Assembly: GCA_005885405.1 (NCBI GenBank)
Contig: VAYN01000006.1
Location: 56,101 to 120,100, forward strand
DNA length: 64,000 bases
Direction: 5' to 3'
DNA from: Actinomycetota bacterium
Lineage (GTDB): Bacteria > Actinomycetota > Thermoleophilia > Solirubrobacterales > 70-9
The stretch's first letter is position 1; each line of letters begins with the position of its first letter. Below the pieces are notes generated by a model, which was not told the origin of the DNA, ran no database searches, and was given only the letters and a program-made list of their open reading frames with translations. Positions 33,399 to 41,360 of this stretch are shown here, piece by piece. Made by a program: the position numbers and the translations under genes.

Positions 33399-34208
33399 AT
33401 GCCCACCACCTCTCCCTTTGTCACGGTGCTGATCGGCGCCTATGAAAACGAGGCGACGGTTGCGCGGGCTGTCGGTTCGATCCTGGGGCAGACGGAGACG
33501 GACTTGGAGCTGATCGTGATCGACGACGGGTCGCGCGACGGCTCCGCAGATGCGGCGCGGGAGGCGATCGGGGATGACCCGCGGGGGCGGGTGATGCGGC
33601 TGGAGCAGAACCTTGGGATCGCGCGCTCGCTGAACGCCGGGATGGAGGCCGCCGCCGCTCCCGTCGTCGCGATCCAGGACGCCGATGACTACTCGGTGCC
33701 GCACCGGCTGGAGCGGGAGCTTGCGGTGCTCTCCGCGGACCCCGAGGTGGCCGTGGTCGGGTCGCGGATGCGGGAGGTCGACGCCTCCGGTCGGGAGCTG
33801 CGGCCGCGGACTAGCTTCGCGGCCGGCGACGTCCGGCCGGTGCTGATGCGCTTCAACCCGATCCCCAACGGCTCGGCTGCATTTCGCAAAGACGTGGCGC
33901 TGGAGCTAGGGGGCTATGACCCTCGCTACCGCTACGCGACCGAGTACGACCTCTGGCTGCGGATCGCCGAGCGGCACCGGCTCGTCGCTCTCGACGAGGA
34001 GCTTGCGACGCGGGTGATGGGGGGCGGCAACGTCGCCGCCCGCGCCGAGCGGGCGCAGCTGGCAGAGGGGCTCCGGATTCGGGCCCGGGCGCTGCGCCGC
34101 AGGAAGACGTTCGCGGGTGCGGGCGGGCTGATCCGCCCGGCGCTCTCCTACGCGCTACCGGCGCCGCTGAAACGGGCGCTGCGGGAACGCCGGGGTCAGG
34201 CGCCGTGA
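33399..34208 (+). CDS. Family 2 glycosyltransferase
   Basis: The 269-residue GT-A enzyme shows VTVLIGAYENEATV, LIVIDDGSRDGS, IQDADDYS as the DxD-type motif and IPNGSAAFRKDV on the acceptor side. The C-terminal 60 residues are basic and may touch the membrane. It resembles single-domain rhamnosyl- or galactosyltransferases, but the donor cannot be told. It stands alone, divergent from vapBC and convergent with a family-4 glycosyltransferase whose end it overlaps by 13 nt. Confidence 0.86.
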   Translation: MPTTSPFVTVLIGAYENEATVARAVGSILGQTETDLELIVIDDGSRDGSADAAREAIGDDPRGRVMRLEQNLGIARSLNAGMEAAAAPVVAIQDADDYSVPHRLERELAVLSADPEVAVVGSRMREVDASGRELRPRTSFAAGDVRPVLMRFNPIPNGSAAFRKDVALELGGYDPRYRYATEYDLWLRIAERHRLVALDEELATRVMGGGNVAARAERAQLAEGLRIRARALRRRKTFAGAGGLIRPALSYALPAPLKRALRERRGQAP

Positions 34209-35233
34209 GGCGCCGGCCCTGCAAGCGCCGCCTCGTACTGCTCCCTCGTTCCCCGGAGGAACTGGTCGAGGCTGAGCTCGTCGCGGATGCGTTCCCGGGC
34301 CGCAGCGCCTAGCCGCTCGCGGGCGTTGGCGTCGTCGGCGAGGTCGAGAAGCCGGAGCGACATCGCCTCGAGATCGCCGGCCGGGAAGACGACGCCCGCG
34401 GCGCCGACCGTCTCGGCGTTGCCGGTCCCGTCTGCGACCACGGGCGCGAGGCCGTGCGCCATCGCCTCCAGCAGCGCGAAGGACATCCCCTCGCGGTGGG
34501 AGGGGAGTAGGAAGAGGTCGGCGGCCGCGAAGAGGTCGTCGAGGTCGTCGCGATGGCCGAGCGGCCGCACCCCCGGCCCGGCCTGGGCGGCGACCTCCCC
34601 TTCAAGCGGTCCGCTGCCGGCGACCAGCAGGATGAGGTCGGCGCCCCGGTTGCGCGCCGCCTCGACCGCGGCAATCGCGCCCAGGGGATCCTTGCGCTCC
34701 TCAAGCTGACCGACGAAGAGGGCGACGACCTCCGCCTCGCCGAGGCCAAGCGACTCCCGCGCCTCTCGCCGCCGTTCCAGGTCGGCGGCCGGTGCGACCG
34801 CGACCCCGTTGGGCACCACCACAAGACGGTCGTGAAGCGACGCCGGCAGGGCGCTGGCGAGGTCCTCGCGCTCGTCGCGGGCGATGCAGATCGTCACCGA
34901 CGAAGCCGCCACCGCCTCCCGCAGCCGCCGTCGCACGATTCGGCCGGCGATGTGCGTCGACCGCCGCAGTCGGTGCAAACCGTGGGTCGTAATCACCAAT
35001 GGCTTCCCGCGCAAGCTCGGCGCGACCAGCATCGCCGCCATGTCGCCGTGGACGTGGACCAGGTCGGCCTGGGTAGCCAGGCGCCGTACCTCCCGCATCC
35101 GCCTGAGCACCGAGGGGATGCCACGGAGCCGGGAGCGAGTCCCGCTCAACGCCGCCTGCCGGTGGCTGTATCCCTCCATCCCTTCAAGGAGGTCGATGTA
35201 GGTCTCCGCTCCCCCTCCGGGGTGCCGCTGCAA
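34196..35233 (-). CDS. Family 4 glycosyltransferase with uncertain or frameshifted N-terminus
   Basis: From about residue 5 the product matches GT-B family-4 enzymes: GGGAETYIDLLEGM, LVHVHGDMAAML, ITTHGLHRLRR, VVVPNGVAVAP, FVGQLEERKDPLGAI and the donor-site helix SHREGMSFALLEAM. The usual first strand is missing in this frame. It appears instead in the frame of the preceding gene (MGIELSLLAAAP, ATG at 35255) immediately before this frame's GGGAET. A one-base shift in the C/G-rich stretch near 35205-35225 would join them. If not shifted, translation would begin at TTG 35233. The gene follows and overlaps a family-2 glycosyltransferase gene. Confidence 0.75.
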   Translation of the reverse strand: MQRHPGGGAETYIDLLEGMEGYSHRQAALSGTRSRLRGIPSVLRRMREVRRLATQADLVHVHGDMAAMLVAPSLRGKPLVITTHGLHRLRRSTHIAGRIVRRRLREAVAASSVTICIARDEREDLASALPASLHDRLVVVPNGVAVAPAADLERRREARESLGLGEAEVVALFVGQLEERKDPLGAIAAVEAARNRGADLILLVAGSGPLEGEVAAQAGPGVRPLGHRDDLDDLFAAADLFLLPSHREGMSFALLEAMAHGLAPVVADGTGNAETVGAAGVVFPAGDLEAMSLRLLDLADDANARERLGAAARERIRDELSLDQFLRGTREQYEAALAGPAPHGA

Positions 35234-36188
35234 GCAGCGAGAGCTCGATCCCCATCGTCTCGTTGTGGCCCGTGAACCGGCGCAGCGAGCGCAGCGCCAG
35301 CCAGCCGATCGGTGGCTTCCTCGTGTCGAGGCGAGCCACCCGCCGCAGCGCCCGCGCCTTCTCGGCGTCGAGCGACCCCGTCCGCGCCTCGATCTCCCGG
35401 GCCGAGAGGGCGATCCGGTGCGCGTTCGTCTCATACGCCCGCTTCGCATAGGCGGAGAGCCGCGACATCGTCGCTCGCGGCCGCCGCCAGCTCAGGAGCC
35501 GTCCGGGGTCGAACTCCCTCATCGCCGCCGCGTGCCCCCGCGCCGCGCCGCCGTGCTGGACGTAGTCGTAGAGCGGCCGGTCGACGTAGGCGATCCTCCC
35601 GGTCGCCAGCGCGATCGCGGCGATCCACTGGTCGTGGAACGGGTCGCCGACCGGCTCGGGGAACGGCAGCACCAGGTCGAGCAGCTCGCGACGGAAGAGC
35701 GAGGCGGCGCCGGTCACAGTGTTGGCGAGGAGCAGCGAGGCAAGGTCGGTGTAGTTGTTCCGCCGCCTCTGCCAGAAGGTCTCGGAGACAACCTGTTCCC
35801 GCTCGTCGACGATCCGCATGTCGCTGTAGACGAGCTGCGCGTCCCCCAGCGACCCGACCAGGACCGAGAGCTTCTCCGGGTACCAGCGGTCGTCCTGATC
35901 GGCGAGGGCGACGAGGTCGGCCTCCGCGGGCACCATCCGCAGCGCCCGCTCGAAGTTGGCGTAGAAGCCGAGCCGCTCGCCGCCGACCGAGATCGTGAAC
36001 CGCTCGTCGTCCGCGGTCAGCGAGCGCAGGTGCTCGAGTCGCTCCGGGGCCGAGCCGTCGTCGCTGACGAGGCAGATCCAGCGCTCGTGCGTCTGCTCGC
36101 GGATCGAGCCGATCTGCCGCTCGAGCAGCAGCGGGTCGGGGTCAAAGGTGGCCATCGCGATCGCCACCAGCGGGGCCTCGGCGGGCAT
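35184..36188 (-). CDS. Family 2 glycosyltransferase (rhamnosyltransferase-like)
   Basis: The 334-residue GT-A protein has AIAMATFDPDPLLLERQI, CLVSDDGSAPE, LADQDDRWYPEKL and later GAASLFRRELLD and PFHDQWIA, features common in rhamnan and O-antigen rhamnosyltransferases. That agrees with the nearby rmlADBC genes. The last 23 residues from Met312 (MGIELSLLAAAP onward) look more like the start of the downstream family-4 enzyme read in this frame, so the natural end of this protein is unclear. The gene lies 4 nt downstream of the polyprenyl-phosphate sugar transferase gene, probably in one operon with it. Confidence 0.83.
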   Translation of the reverse strand: MPAEAPLVAIAMATFDPDPLLLERQIGSIREQTHERWICLVSDDGSAPERLEHLRSLTADDERFTISVGGERLGFYANFERALRMVPAEADLVALADQDDRWYPEKLSVLVGSLGDAQLVYSDMRIVDEREQVVSETFWQRRRNNYTDLASLLLANTVTGAASLFRRELLDLVLPFPEPVGDPFHDQWIAAIALATGRIAYVDRPLYDYVQHGGAARGHAAAMREFDPGRLLSWRRPRATMSRLSAYAKRAYETNAHRIALSAREIEARTGSLDAEKARALRRVARLDTRKPPIGWLALRSLRRFTGHNETMGIELSLLAAAPRRGSGDLHRPP

Positions 36189-36192
36189 CGGG

Positions 36193-37659
36193 TCAGTAGG
36201 CGCCGTCGCCGCGGACGATTGCCCGCGGGGTGCGCAGCAGGATCGCCAGATCGGTCAGCAGCGAGAGGTTGTCGAGGTAGTCCCGCTCCATCGCCAGCCG
36301 CTCCTCAAAGGTGAGGTCGCTGCGTCCGTAGACCTGCATCGGCCCCGTCACTCCCGGCTTCACCGCCAGCCGGCCGCGCTGGCGCTCGTCATAGAGGGCG
36401 ACGATCGCCACCTCCTCGGGCCGCGGGCCGACCAGCGACATGTCGCCGCGGAGGACGTTGAAGAGCTGCGGCAGCTCGTCGAGGCTCATCCGCCGCAGGA
36501 AGCGGCCGACCCTGGTGACCCGGGGGTCGTCGCGGATCTTGAAGGCGGGCTGGTCGAGGCTGGCGACGTCGATCAGCTCCGGCAGCCGCTGTTCGGCGTC
36601 GACGACCATCGTCCGGAACTTCAGCATCGTGAACGGCTTGCCGCCTTCGCCGGCGCGGCGCTGTCGGAAGAGGACCGGGCGGCCAGTATCGAGCAGGATC
36701 GCCACCGCGATCATCGCCAGGAGCGGCGAGAGCAGGAGCAGCACCGTCGCCGAGATGGCGATGTCCATCGTCCGCTTCATCGCCATCGTCGAGCGCGGCG
36801 GGTCGCTGAAGCGGAAGTCGAGTACCGGGAGCTCGGCCAGCCGGTTCAGCTCCACGCCGGGGCCGAGGAGGCCGTAGTGCTGGGGCAGGAAGGTGAGCGC
36901 GAGCCCGGCCGCCTTGCAGTCCTCGATCAGCCGCTCGGTCGCCGGCTCGCTCATCTCGCCTTCGCTGACCACCACGCGCTCGATCTCGTGCTCCTCGGCG
37001 GTGCGGGCGAGGTCGGCGACCGAACCCAGCCGCGGCAGCTCGCCGGCGGCGGGCTCTGCCTCCGAGGAGAGGTAGCCGACCAGTGAGAGCCGCGTCTCGG
37101 GGTGAATGGCGACGCGGCGGGCGACGACGTCGACGGCCGCAGGGGACCCGATCACGATCCCGGTCCCGACCGGCGTCAGGCGGTGCCAGAGGAAGCGCAG
37201 GGTGCCGCGCAGGGCGAAGCTGCCACCGAGGGTGCCGACGCCGATCGCGATCGCGCTCGCCGGCGAGAGCGGCCCGACCGGGCTGATCGCGAGCAGGCCG
37301 TCGAGGACGAGGACGCCGACAACGCTGGCGGAGACGAGCGCCGGCAGCTCGTCGAGGGTGCTGTGGCGGATCCGCCGGTGGTCGTTGTCGTAGAGCCCGT
37401 TCAGCTTGAGGACGAGGATCCAGGAGGGGCTGAAGAGCGTCGCCCAGAAGAGCGTGCCGATTTCGGTGCTGACACTGCCGGCGGTGACGGCGAAGAGGCA
37501 GGCGATCAGCACCAGCCAGTCGGCGAAGGCGAGTAGGCGCCGCAGGAGGGCGCCGCGGCGGCGGGACTCCTGCGCTCCGGGACTGGGCGTCGGCTCGGTC
37601 TCCACCGGCCGCTGCGCCGGTTGCGGTTCGCTCTGCTTGTGGGGGGTCCAGGCCATCAT
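36193..37659 (-). CDS. Polyprenyl glycosylphosphotransferase (chain-initiating sugar transferase)
   Basis: The 488-residue protein is a WcaJ/CpsE/WbaP-like initiator. Four or five N-terminal membrane helices come first, then a cytoplasmic CoA-binding-like Rossmann domain (GIVIGSPAAVDVVA), then another helix and the bacterial sugar-transferase domain with KRTMDIAIS, TMLKFRTM, RVGRFLRRMSLDELPQL and VGPRPEE. It transfers a sugar phosphate to undecaprenyl phosphate and so starts the repeat unit. The ATG at 37659 overlaps the stop of the upstream ligase-like gene as ATGA; a GTG two codons earlier is the alternative. Its position suggests it begins the glycan that the surrounding transferases extend. 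Confidence 0.92.
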   Translation of the reverse strand: MMAWTPHKQSEPQPAQRPVETEPTPSPGAQESRRRGALLRRLLAFADWLVLIACLFAVTAGSVSTEIGTLFWATLFSPSWILVLKLNGLYDNDHRRIRHSTLDELPALVSASVVGVLVLDGLLAISPVGPLSPASAIAIGVGTLGGSFALRGTLRFLWHRLTPVGTGIVIGSPAAVDVVARRVAIHPETRLSLVGYLSSEAEPAAGELPRLGSVADLARTAEEHEIERVVVSEGEMSEPATERLIEDCKAAGLALTFLPQHYGLLGPGVELNRLAELPVLDFRFSDPPRSTMAMKRTMDIAISATVLLLLSPLLAMIAVAILLDTGRPVLFRQRRAGEGGKPFTMLKFRTMVVDAEQRLPELIDVASLDQPAFKIRDDPRVTRVGRFLRRMSLDELPQLFNVLRGDMSLVGPRPEEVAIVALYDERQRGRLAVKPGVTGPMQVYGRSDLTFEERLAMERDYLDNLSLLTDLAILLRTPRAIVRGDGAY

Positions 37660-39563
37660 CCGCACCCTTCGAAACCGTCGTCGAGGCAGTTTTCTTCGGG
37701 GTTCAGTCGCTGCGCTTCTGCCAGGTCGGCCCGCGCCGCCGCTTTTTCGCCGGCCAGGTTGTTGACGCGGGCGCGCAGGTAGTAGAGGAGCCAGTTGTCT
37801 TCTTCGCGCTCGATTGCCTCATCGAGCCGGTCGACCGCAAGGCCGTAGTTCCCTTCCCGCTCGGCCAGGAGCCCCAGCTGCTTGTAGGGGGTCGTCGCCC
37901 AGGGCTCGATCTTGCGCGCGTTTTCGGCGTGGCTGACGGCGCTGGCGAGATTGCCCGCTTCGACAGCCGAGTTGCTGGCGTCGATCTCGCGGTCGACCAG
38001 TAGCGGCCCGACCAGGGCCAGCATCGCGATCCAGGCGACGGCGAGGCCGGCGACGGAGAGGCCAAAGCGGCGCCGGCTTTCGTGACCGTTGCCGCTGGCG
38101 CGGAGGCGGGACAGCTGCTGGCAGCGGGCGGCGACGAGGACGCCGGCGGCGAGGAAGAAGACGGAGCCGAGGACGGCGATCTGCCAGAACCAGTCGATCG
38201 CCGAGCAGATCGCGAAGGCGAGGCAGGCGCCGAGCAGCGCCGCGTAGAGGTCGCGGCGGGGGTCCTTGGCCCCGCGCCAGGCGCAGAAGCCCGTCCAGAG
38301 GATCGTCGCGATCAGGGCGAGGACAAGGAGGCCGCCGATCACGCCCAAGTCGGAGAAGGCCTGTAGGTAGAGCGAATGGGCGTCGGTATTGGGCTCGTCG
38401 TTGTGCCGTAGGCGGTACCAGGAGAAGCGGAAGGTGCCGGCCCCGTGCCCGAGCACCGGCTCTTCCTCAAAGGAGTCGACCGCGACCCGCCAGAACTCGT
38501 TGCGACCGCTGCCGGAGAAGTTGGTGATGTGGCTGGCCGAGCTGCTCGGTGGCTGCAGGTCGGGGCTCGTGAAGCGATCCCAGGCACGGCCGCCGACGGC
38601 GAGGGCGGCGGCGATCGCGAGCAGCGCCGCAACCAGGGCGATCCCTTTCAGCAGGCGAGGGTTGCGGGAGACCGCGACGGCGCGGTCGGTGAGCCGGCCC
38701 TGGCGCCGCTCGAGGCGACCGAGCGCCGCGAAGAGCACTGCGGCCAGCAGCGAGCCGGCGGCGACGATGGCCAGGACTTTGTGGCCCTGAGCGGAGATGT
38801 GGGCGTCGTCGAGGTTCTCCGAGAGGCTGTTATAGCCCTGTGCCGCGAGCAGAGCCGGTACGGCTGCGAGAGCGCCGATCGCCAGGGTTGCTAGCAACCA
38901 GAGGCGGTCGTGTGAGAGAACGATCAGGCAGCCGCAGGCGATCGCCGCCGCCAGCAGGCCGCCGCGGGAGTAGGTGAAGTAGAGGGCGAGGAAGATGGCT
39001 GGCAGGGAGGCGACCGCGGCCCAGCGCAGACCCGGGTGCGCCGCGCGGCGGCTCAGCCACAGCGCCAACCCGGTCGCGATCCCGAAGGCGACGCCGTTGC
39101 CGTTCCAGTAGCCGAGCGGATAGGTGAGCCTGGCGCCGGCTTCGGCGCCCTGCGAGACCGAGAGCAAATCCGGCAGCAGGCGCGAGGCAAGGGCCAGCAA
39201 AGCGATCGCAATCAGCGAAATTGCGATCCCTTCGCCGAAACGTTCGCGCCTCTGCCCGGTTTGGGTGATCAGGAAGGCGGCTAGGAAGACACCGAGGTAG
39301 ACGAGAAGGCGGTCTGCTTCGGTGACGCTTAGCTCGATCGATCCGGACCAAAAGGACGAAAATGCGGACAGGAGCGCCAGTGCACCGATCAATCCAGTCG
39401 CCCAGTAGAAGGGCCGTGCGAGCAGGGCGCGGCCGGCGGCTCCCAGAACCAGCAGCGCAACGACGATCAACCATACGGCCAGTCCGGCTACGTGGCGCTC
39501 GCCCAGAGCAAAGCCACCGCCGGCAAGCGCCAGGCCGAGGAGCAAAAGCAGCGGACTTATCAA
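37656..39563 (-). CDS. O-antigen ligase/polymerase-like membrane protein with C-terminal TPR region
   Basis: The product (about 635 residues from TTG 39563) has a dozen membrane segments and the Wzy_C/WaaL signature loop, including GYWNGNGVAFGIATG, FTYSRGGLLAA and the large outside loop around GSGRNEFWRVAVDSF and GHGAGTFRFSW. After the last helix, about residues 525-635 form tetratricopeptide-like helices (NSAVEAGNLASAVSHAENA, YKQLGLLAEREGNYGLAVDRL), a common fusion in Gram-positive homologues. It would polymerise or ligate lipid-linked glycan outside the membrane. The start is uncertain because the frame is open further upstream across the divergent gene start. Confidence 0.83.
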   Translation of the reverse strand: MISPLLLLLGLALAGGGFALGERHVAGLAVWLIVVALLVLGAAGRALLARPFYWATGLIGALALLSAFSSFWSGSIELSVTEADRLLVYLGVFLAAFLITQTGQRRERFGEGIAISLIAIALLALASRLLPDLLSVSQGAEAGARLTYPLGYWNGNGVAFGIATGLALWLSRRAAHPGLRWAAVASLPAIFLALYFTYSRGGLLAAAIACGCLIVLSHDRLWLLATLAIGALAAVPALLAAQGYNSLSENLDDAHISAQGHKVLAIVAAGSLLAAVLFAALGRLERRQGRLTDRAVAVSRNPRLLKGIALVAALLAIAAALAVGGRAWDRFTSPDLQPPSSSASHITNFSGSGRNEFWRVAVDSFEEEPVLGHGAGTFRFSWYRLRHNDEPNTDAHSLYLQAFSDLGVIGGLLVLALIATILWTGFCAWRGAKDPRRDLYAALLGACLAFAICSAIDWFWQIAVLGSVFFLAAGVLVAARCQQLSRLRASGNGHESRRRFGLSVAGLAVAWIAMLALVGPLLVDREIDASNSAVEAGNLASAVSHAENARKIEPWATTPYKQLGLLAEREGNYGLAVDRLDEAIEREEDNWLLYYLRARVNNLAGEKAAARADLAEAQRLNPEENCLDDGFEGCG

Positions 39564-39578
39564 CGCCGCTGATTCCTC

Positions 39579-39584
39579 TAGTCT
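39579..39584 (+). promoter_or_regulatory. Putative -10 box of a leaderless promoter
   Basis: TAGTCT lies 8 nt before the ATG at 39593. The same hexamer and spacing occur before the GTG at 25214. Confidence 0.4.
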
Positions 39585-39592
39585 TGCGCGCC

Positions 39593-40141
39593 ATGTCTCG
39601 GACCCCCCACCCCCGCGGCCCGGGCCTGACGCGATCTTCCGTTGTGCTCTCAGTGCTTGCTCTGCTGGCATTTGCTTGCTCTCCGGCCCTCGCCCAGGCT
39701 GAAACCGTCTACGAAACCCCGGATACGAACCTGCCGGGGGAAACCGAAAAGGCGCCGTCTAAGCACAAGAACCCCGACACGCCGGAAAGTTCTCCCAAGG
39801 CGCACGCTTCGCAGGACCCCGACAACGGGGGCTCGGAAAAGCCAGGCGAATCTTCGGAAACGGAAAACGGTTCATCCACGGGGAATCCAAACACTCCAGG
39901 AGGAGGCGGGGGACCCCAGGGTAAAGCCGACCAGGGCGCCAAGGAGGCAGGCCAGGCGGCGGGCGGCAGCGTGCAGGCGGCAGTGCCGCTGGAAACGAGC
40001 TCCGCCACGACCGACGACGGCTCCTCGCCCCTTGTCCCGATCTTGATCGCGGTAGTCGTCCTGGCCGCGATCTCGGTGGGAGCCGTGCTCTACCGCCAGC
40101 GTCGCGGCAGCGACGGCGGCTTCTCGCCCAACGCGAGCTGA
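39593..40141 (+). CDS. Secreted low-complexity protein with C-terminal membrane anchor
   Basis: The 182-residue product has a signal peptide (about residues 13-35, ending ALAQA). A long Pro/Glu/Gly/Ser/Lys-rich disordered segment follows, then a C-terminal transmembrane helix (VPILIAVVVLAAISVGAVLY) and a short basic tail (RQRRGSD). The topology is that of a type I surface protein with an extended outside stalk. It has no LPxTG sorting signal. I do not recognise a family. The gene begins at ATG 39593; the open frame upstream covers the divergent ligase start and is not used. It is 17 nt upstream of the third glycosidase paralogue, with which it is presumably cotranscribed. Confidence 0.75.
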   Translation: MSRTPHPRGPGLTRSSVVLSVLALLAFACSPALAQAETVYETPDTNLPGETEKAPSKHKNPDTPESSPKAHASQDPDNGGSEKPGESSETENGSSTGNPNTPGGGGGPQGKADQGAKEAGQAAGGSVQAAVPLETSSATTDDGSSPLVPILIAVVVLAAISVGAVLYRQRRGSDGGFSPNAS

Positions 40142-40158
40142 ACCGGAGGTAAAAGCGA

Positions 40159-41319
40159 ATGTTTTCGACGACGAAGAAGACGGCTGCGCTCGCCTTGATG
40201 CTGGCCCTCGTGTTGGCAATGTCTTTGGCAGCGAGCGCCCAGGCGGTGCCGCCCAAGTTCTGGGGCGTGGTGCCGCAGTCGACCCTCGGTAGCGAACAGT
40301 TCCAGCGCCTCGGCAAGGGCGGGGTCGAAAGCCTGCGGATCCCCGTCGGCTGGGCCGACCTGCAGCCGCAGGAAGGCGGCCAGATCAACTGGGGCGGGGT
40401 AGACGAAGTGGTCGAGAAGGCCGCCCGCGCCGGCATCGACGTGCTGCCGACGATCACCGGCGCCCCCACCTGGGCAGTGCCGACCGCGCCGGTTCCCGGC
40501 GGCGGTGGCAGCAAGGCCCCGGCGCGCCTGCCCGTGAAAGGCGCGGCCGCTGCGGCCTGGAAAGCGCTCCTCGCCGAGGCGGTCGGCCGCTACGGCCCGA
40601 ACGGCACTTTCTGGGCCTCTCATCCCGGTGTCCCCGTGAAGCCGATCCGCACCTGGCAGATCTGGAACGAGCCGAACTTCAAGTTCTTCGTCGCCAAGCC
40701 CAACCCGGCCGAATACGGGAAGCTCGTCAAGCTCTCAAGCACGGCCTTGAAGTCGGTCGACCCGGGAGCGCAGGCCATTCTCGCCGGCCTCTTCTCGCAG
40801 CCGAAGGGCGCTCGCTATGTCGGCGTGGTCAAGGGCAAGAAGAAGGTCTTCAACCCGACCAACGTCAACTACTACGCCAGCTACTTCCTCGAACAGATGT
40901 ACAAGGCGAACCCTGGGATCAAGTCGAAGTTCGCCGGGGTCTCCCTGCACCCCTACACCGGCAGCTGGAAATACCTGACGCCGGAGATCGAAGAAGTGCG
41001 CAAGGTGCTGACCGCGAACGGCGACGGGCGCAAGGGGCTCTTCATTACCGAGATCGGCTGGAGCTCGGGCCCGCCCAGCTCAGACGGGTCGAACTCCTTC
41101 GCCAAGGGACCAGCCGGGCAGGCGCGCGAACTCAAACTTTCGTTCCGCCTCCTGCGTTCTAAGCAGCGGGCCTGGCGGATCCAGCGCCTCTACTGGTTCT
41201 CGGTCGACGACGCCTCAGGTGTTTGCAACTTCTGCGACGGCTCCGGCCTCTTCGGCCCCAACTTCACGCCGAAGAAGTCCTGGTTCGAATTCGTCAAGTT
41301 CACCGGCGGAACCGCTTAG
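40159..41319 (+). CDS. Secreted glycoside-hydrolase-like TIM-barrel protein, paralogue 3
   Basis: This 386-residue protein shares the layout of the products at 5002 and 7247. It has a signal peptide (about residues 1-30), FWGVVPQS, an acid/base Glu171 in WNEPN, a nucleophile Glu298 in ITEIGWSS and the C-terminal GxCxFCDxxGLF motif with C356 and C359. A 12-residue Gly/Pro/Ala insertion around residue 112 and a Lys-rich loop near residue 225 are specific to this copy. Unlike the first two copies it has a good ribosome-binding site (GGAGG about 10 nt before the ATG), consistent with being second in an operon behind the membrane-anchored protein. The substrate is unknown; a self-made surface glycan is plausible. 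Confidence 0.83.
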   Translation: MFSTTKKTAALALMLALVLAMSLAASAQAVPPKFWGVVPQSTLGSEQFQRLGKGGVESLRIPVGWADLQPQEGGQINWGGVDEVVEKAARAGIDVLPTITGAPTWAVPTAPVPGGGGSKAPARLPVKGAAAAAWKALLAEAVGRYGPNGTFWASHPGVPVKPIRTWQIWNEPNFKFFVAKPNPAEYGKLVKLSSTALKSVDPGAQAILAGLFSQPKGARYVGVVKGKKKVFNPTNVNYYASYFLEQMYKANPGIKSKFAGVSLHPYTGSWKYLTPEIEEVRKVLTANGDGRKGLFITEIGWSSGPPSSDGSNSFAKGPAGQARELKLSFRLLRSKQRAWRIQRLYWFSVDDASGVCNFCDGSGLFGPNFTPKKSWFEFVKFTGGTA

Positions 41320-41347
41320 CCCGGTAGTGCCGACCCACCGGTCTGCG

Positions 41348-41353
41348 TAAGAT
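41348..41353 (+). promoter_or_regulatory. Putative -10 box of the lhr leaderless promoter
   Basis: TAAGAT lies 7 nt before the TTG start codon of lhr at 41361. Confidence 0.4.
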
Positions 41354-41360
41354 CGGTGGG

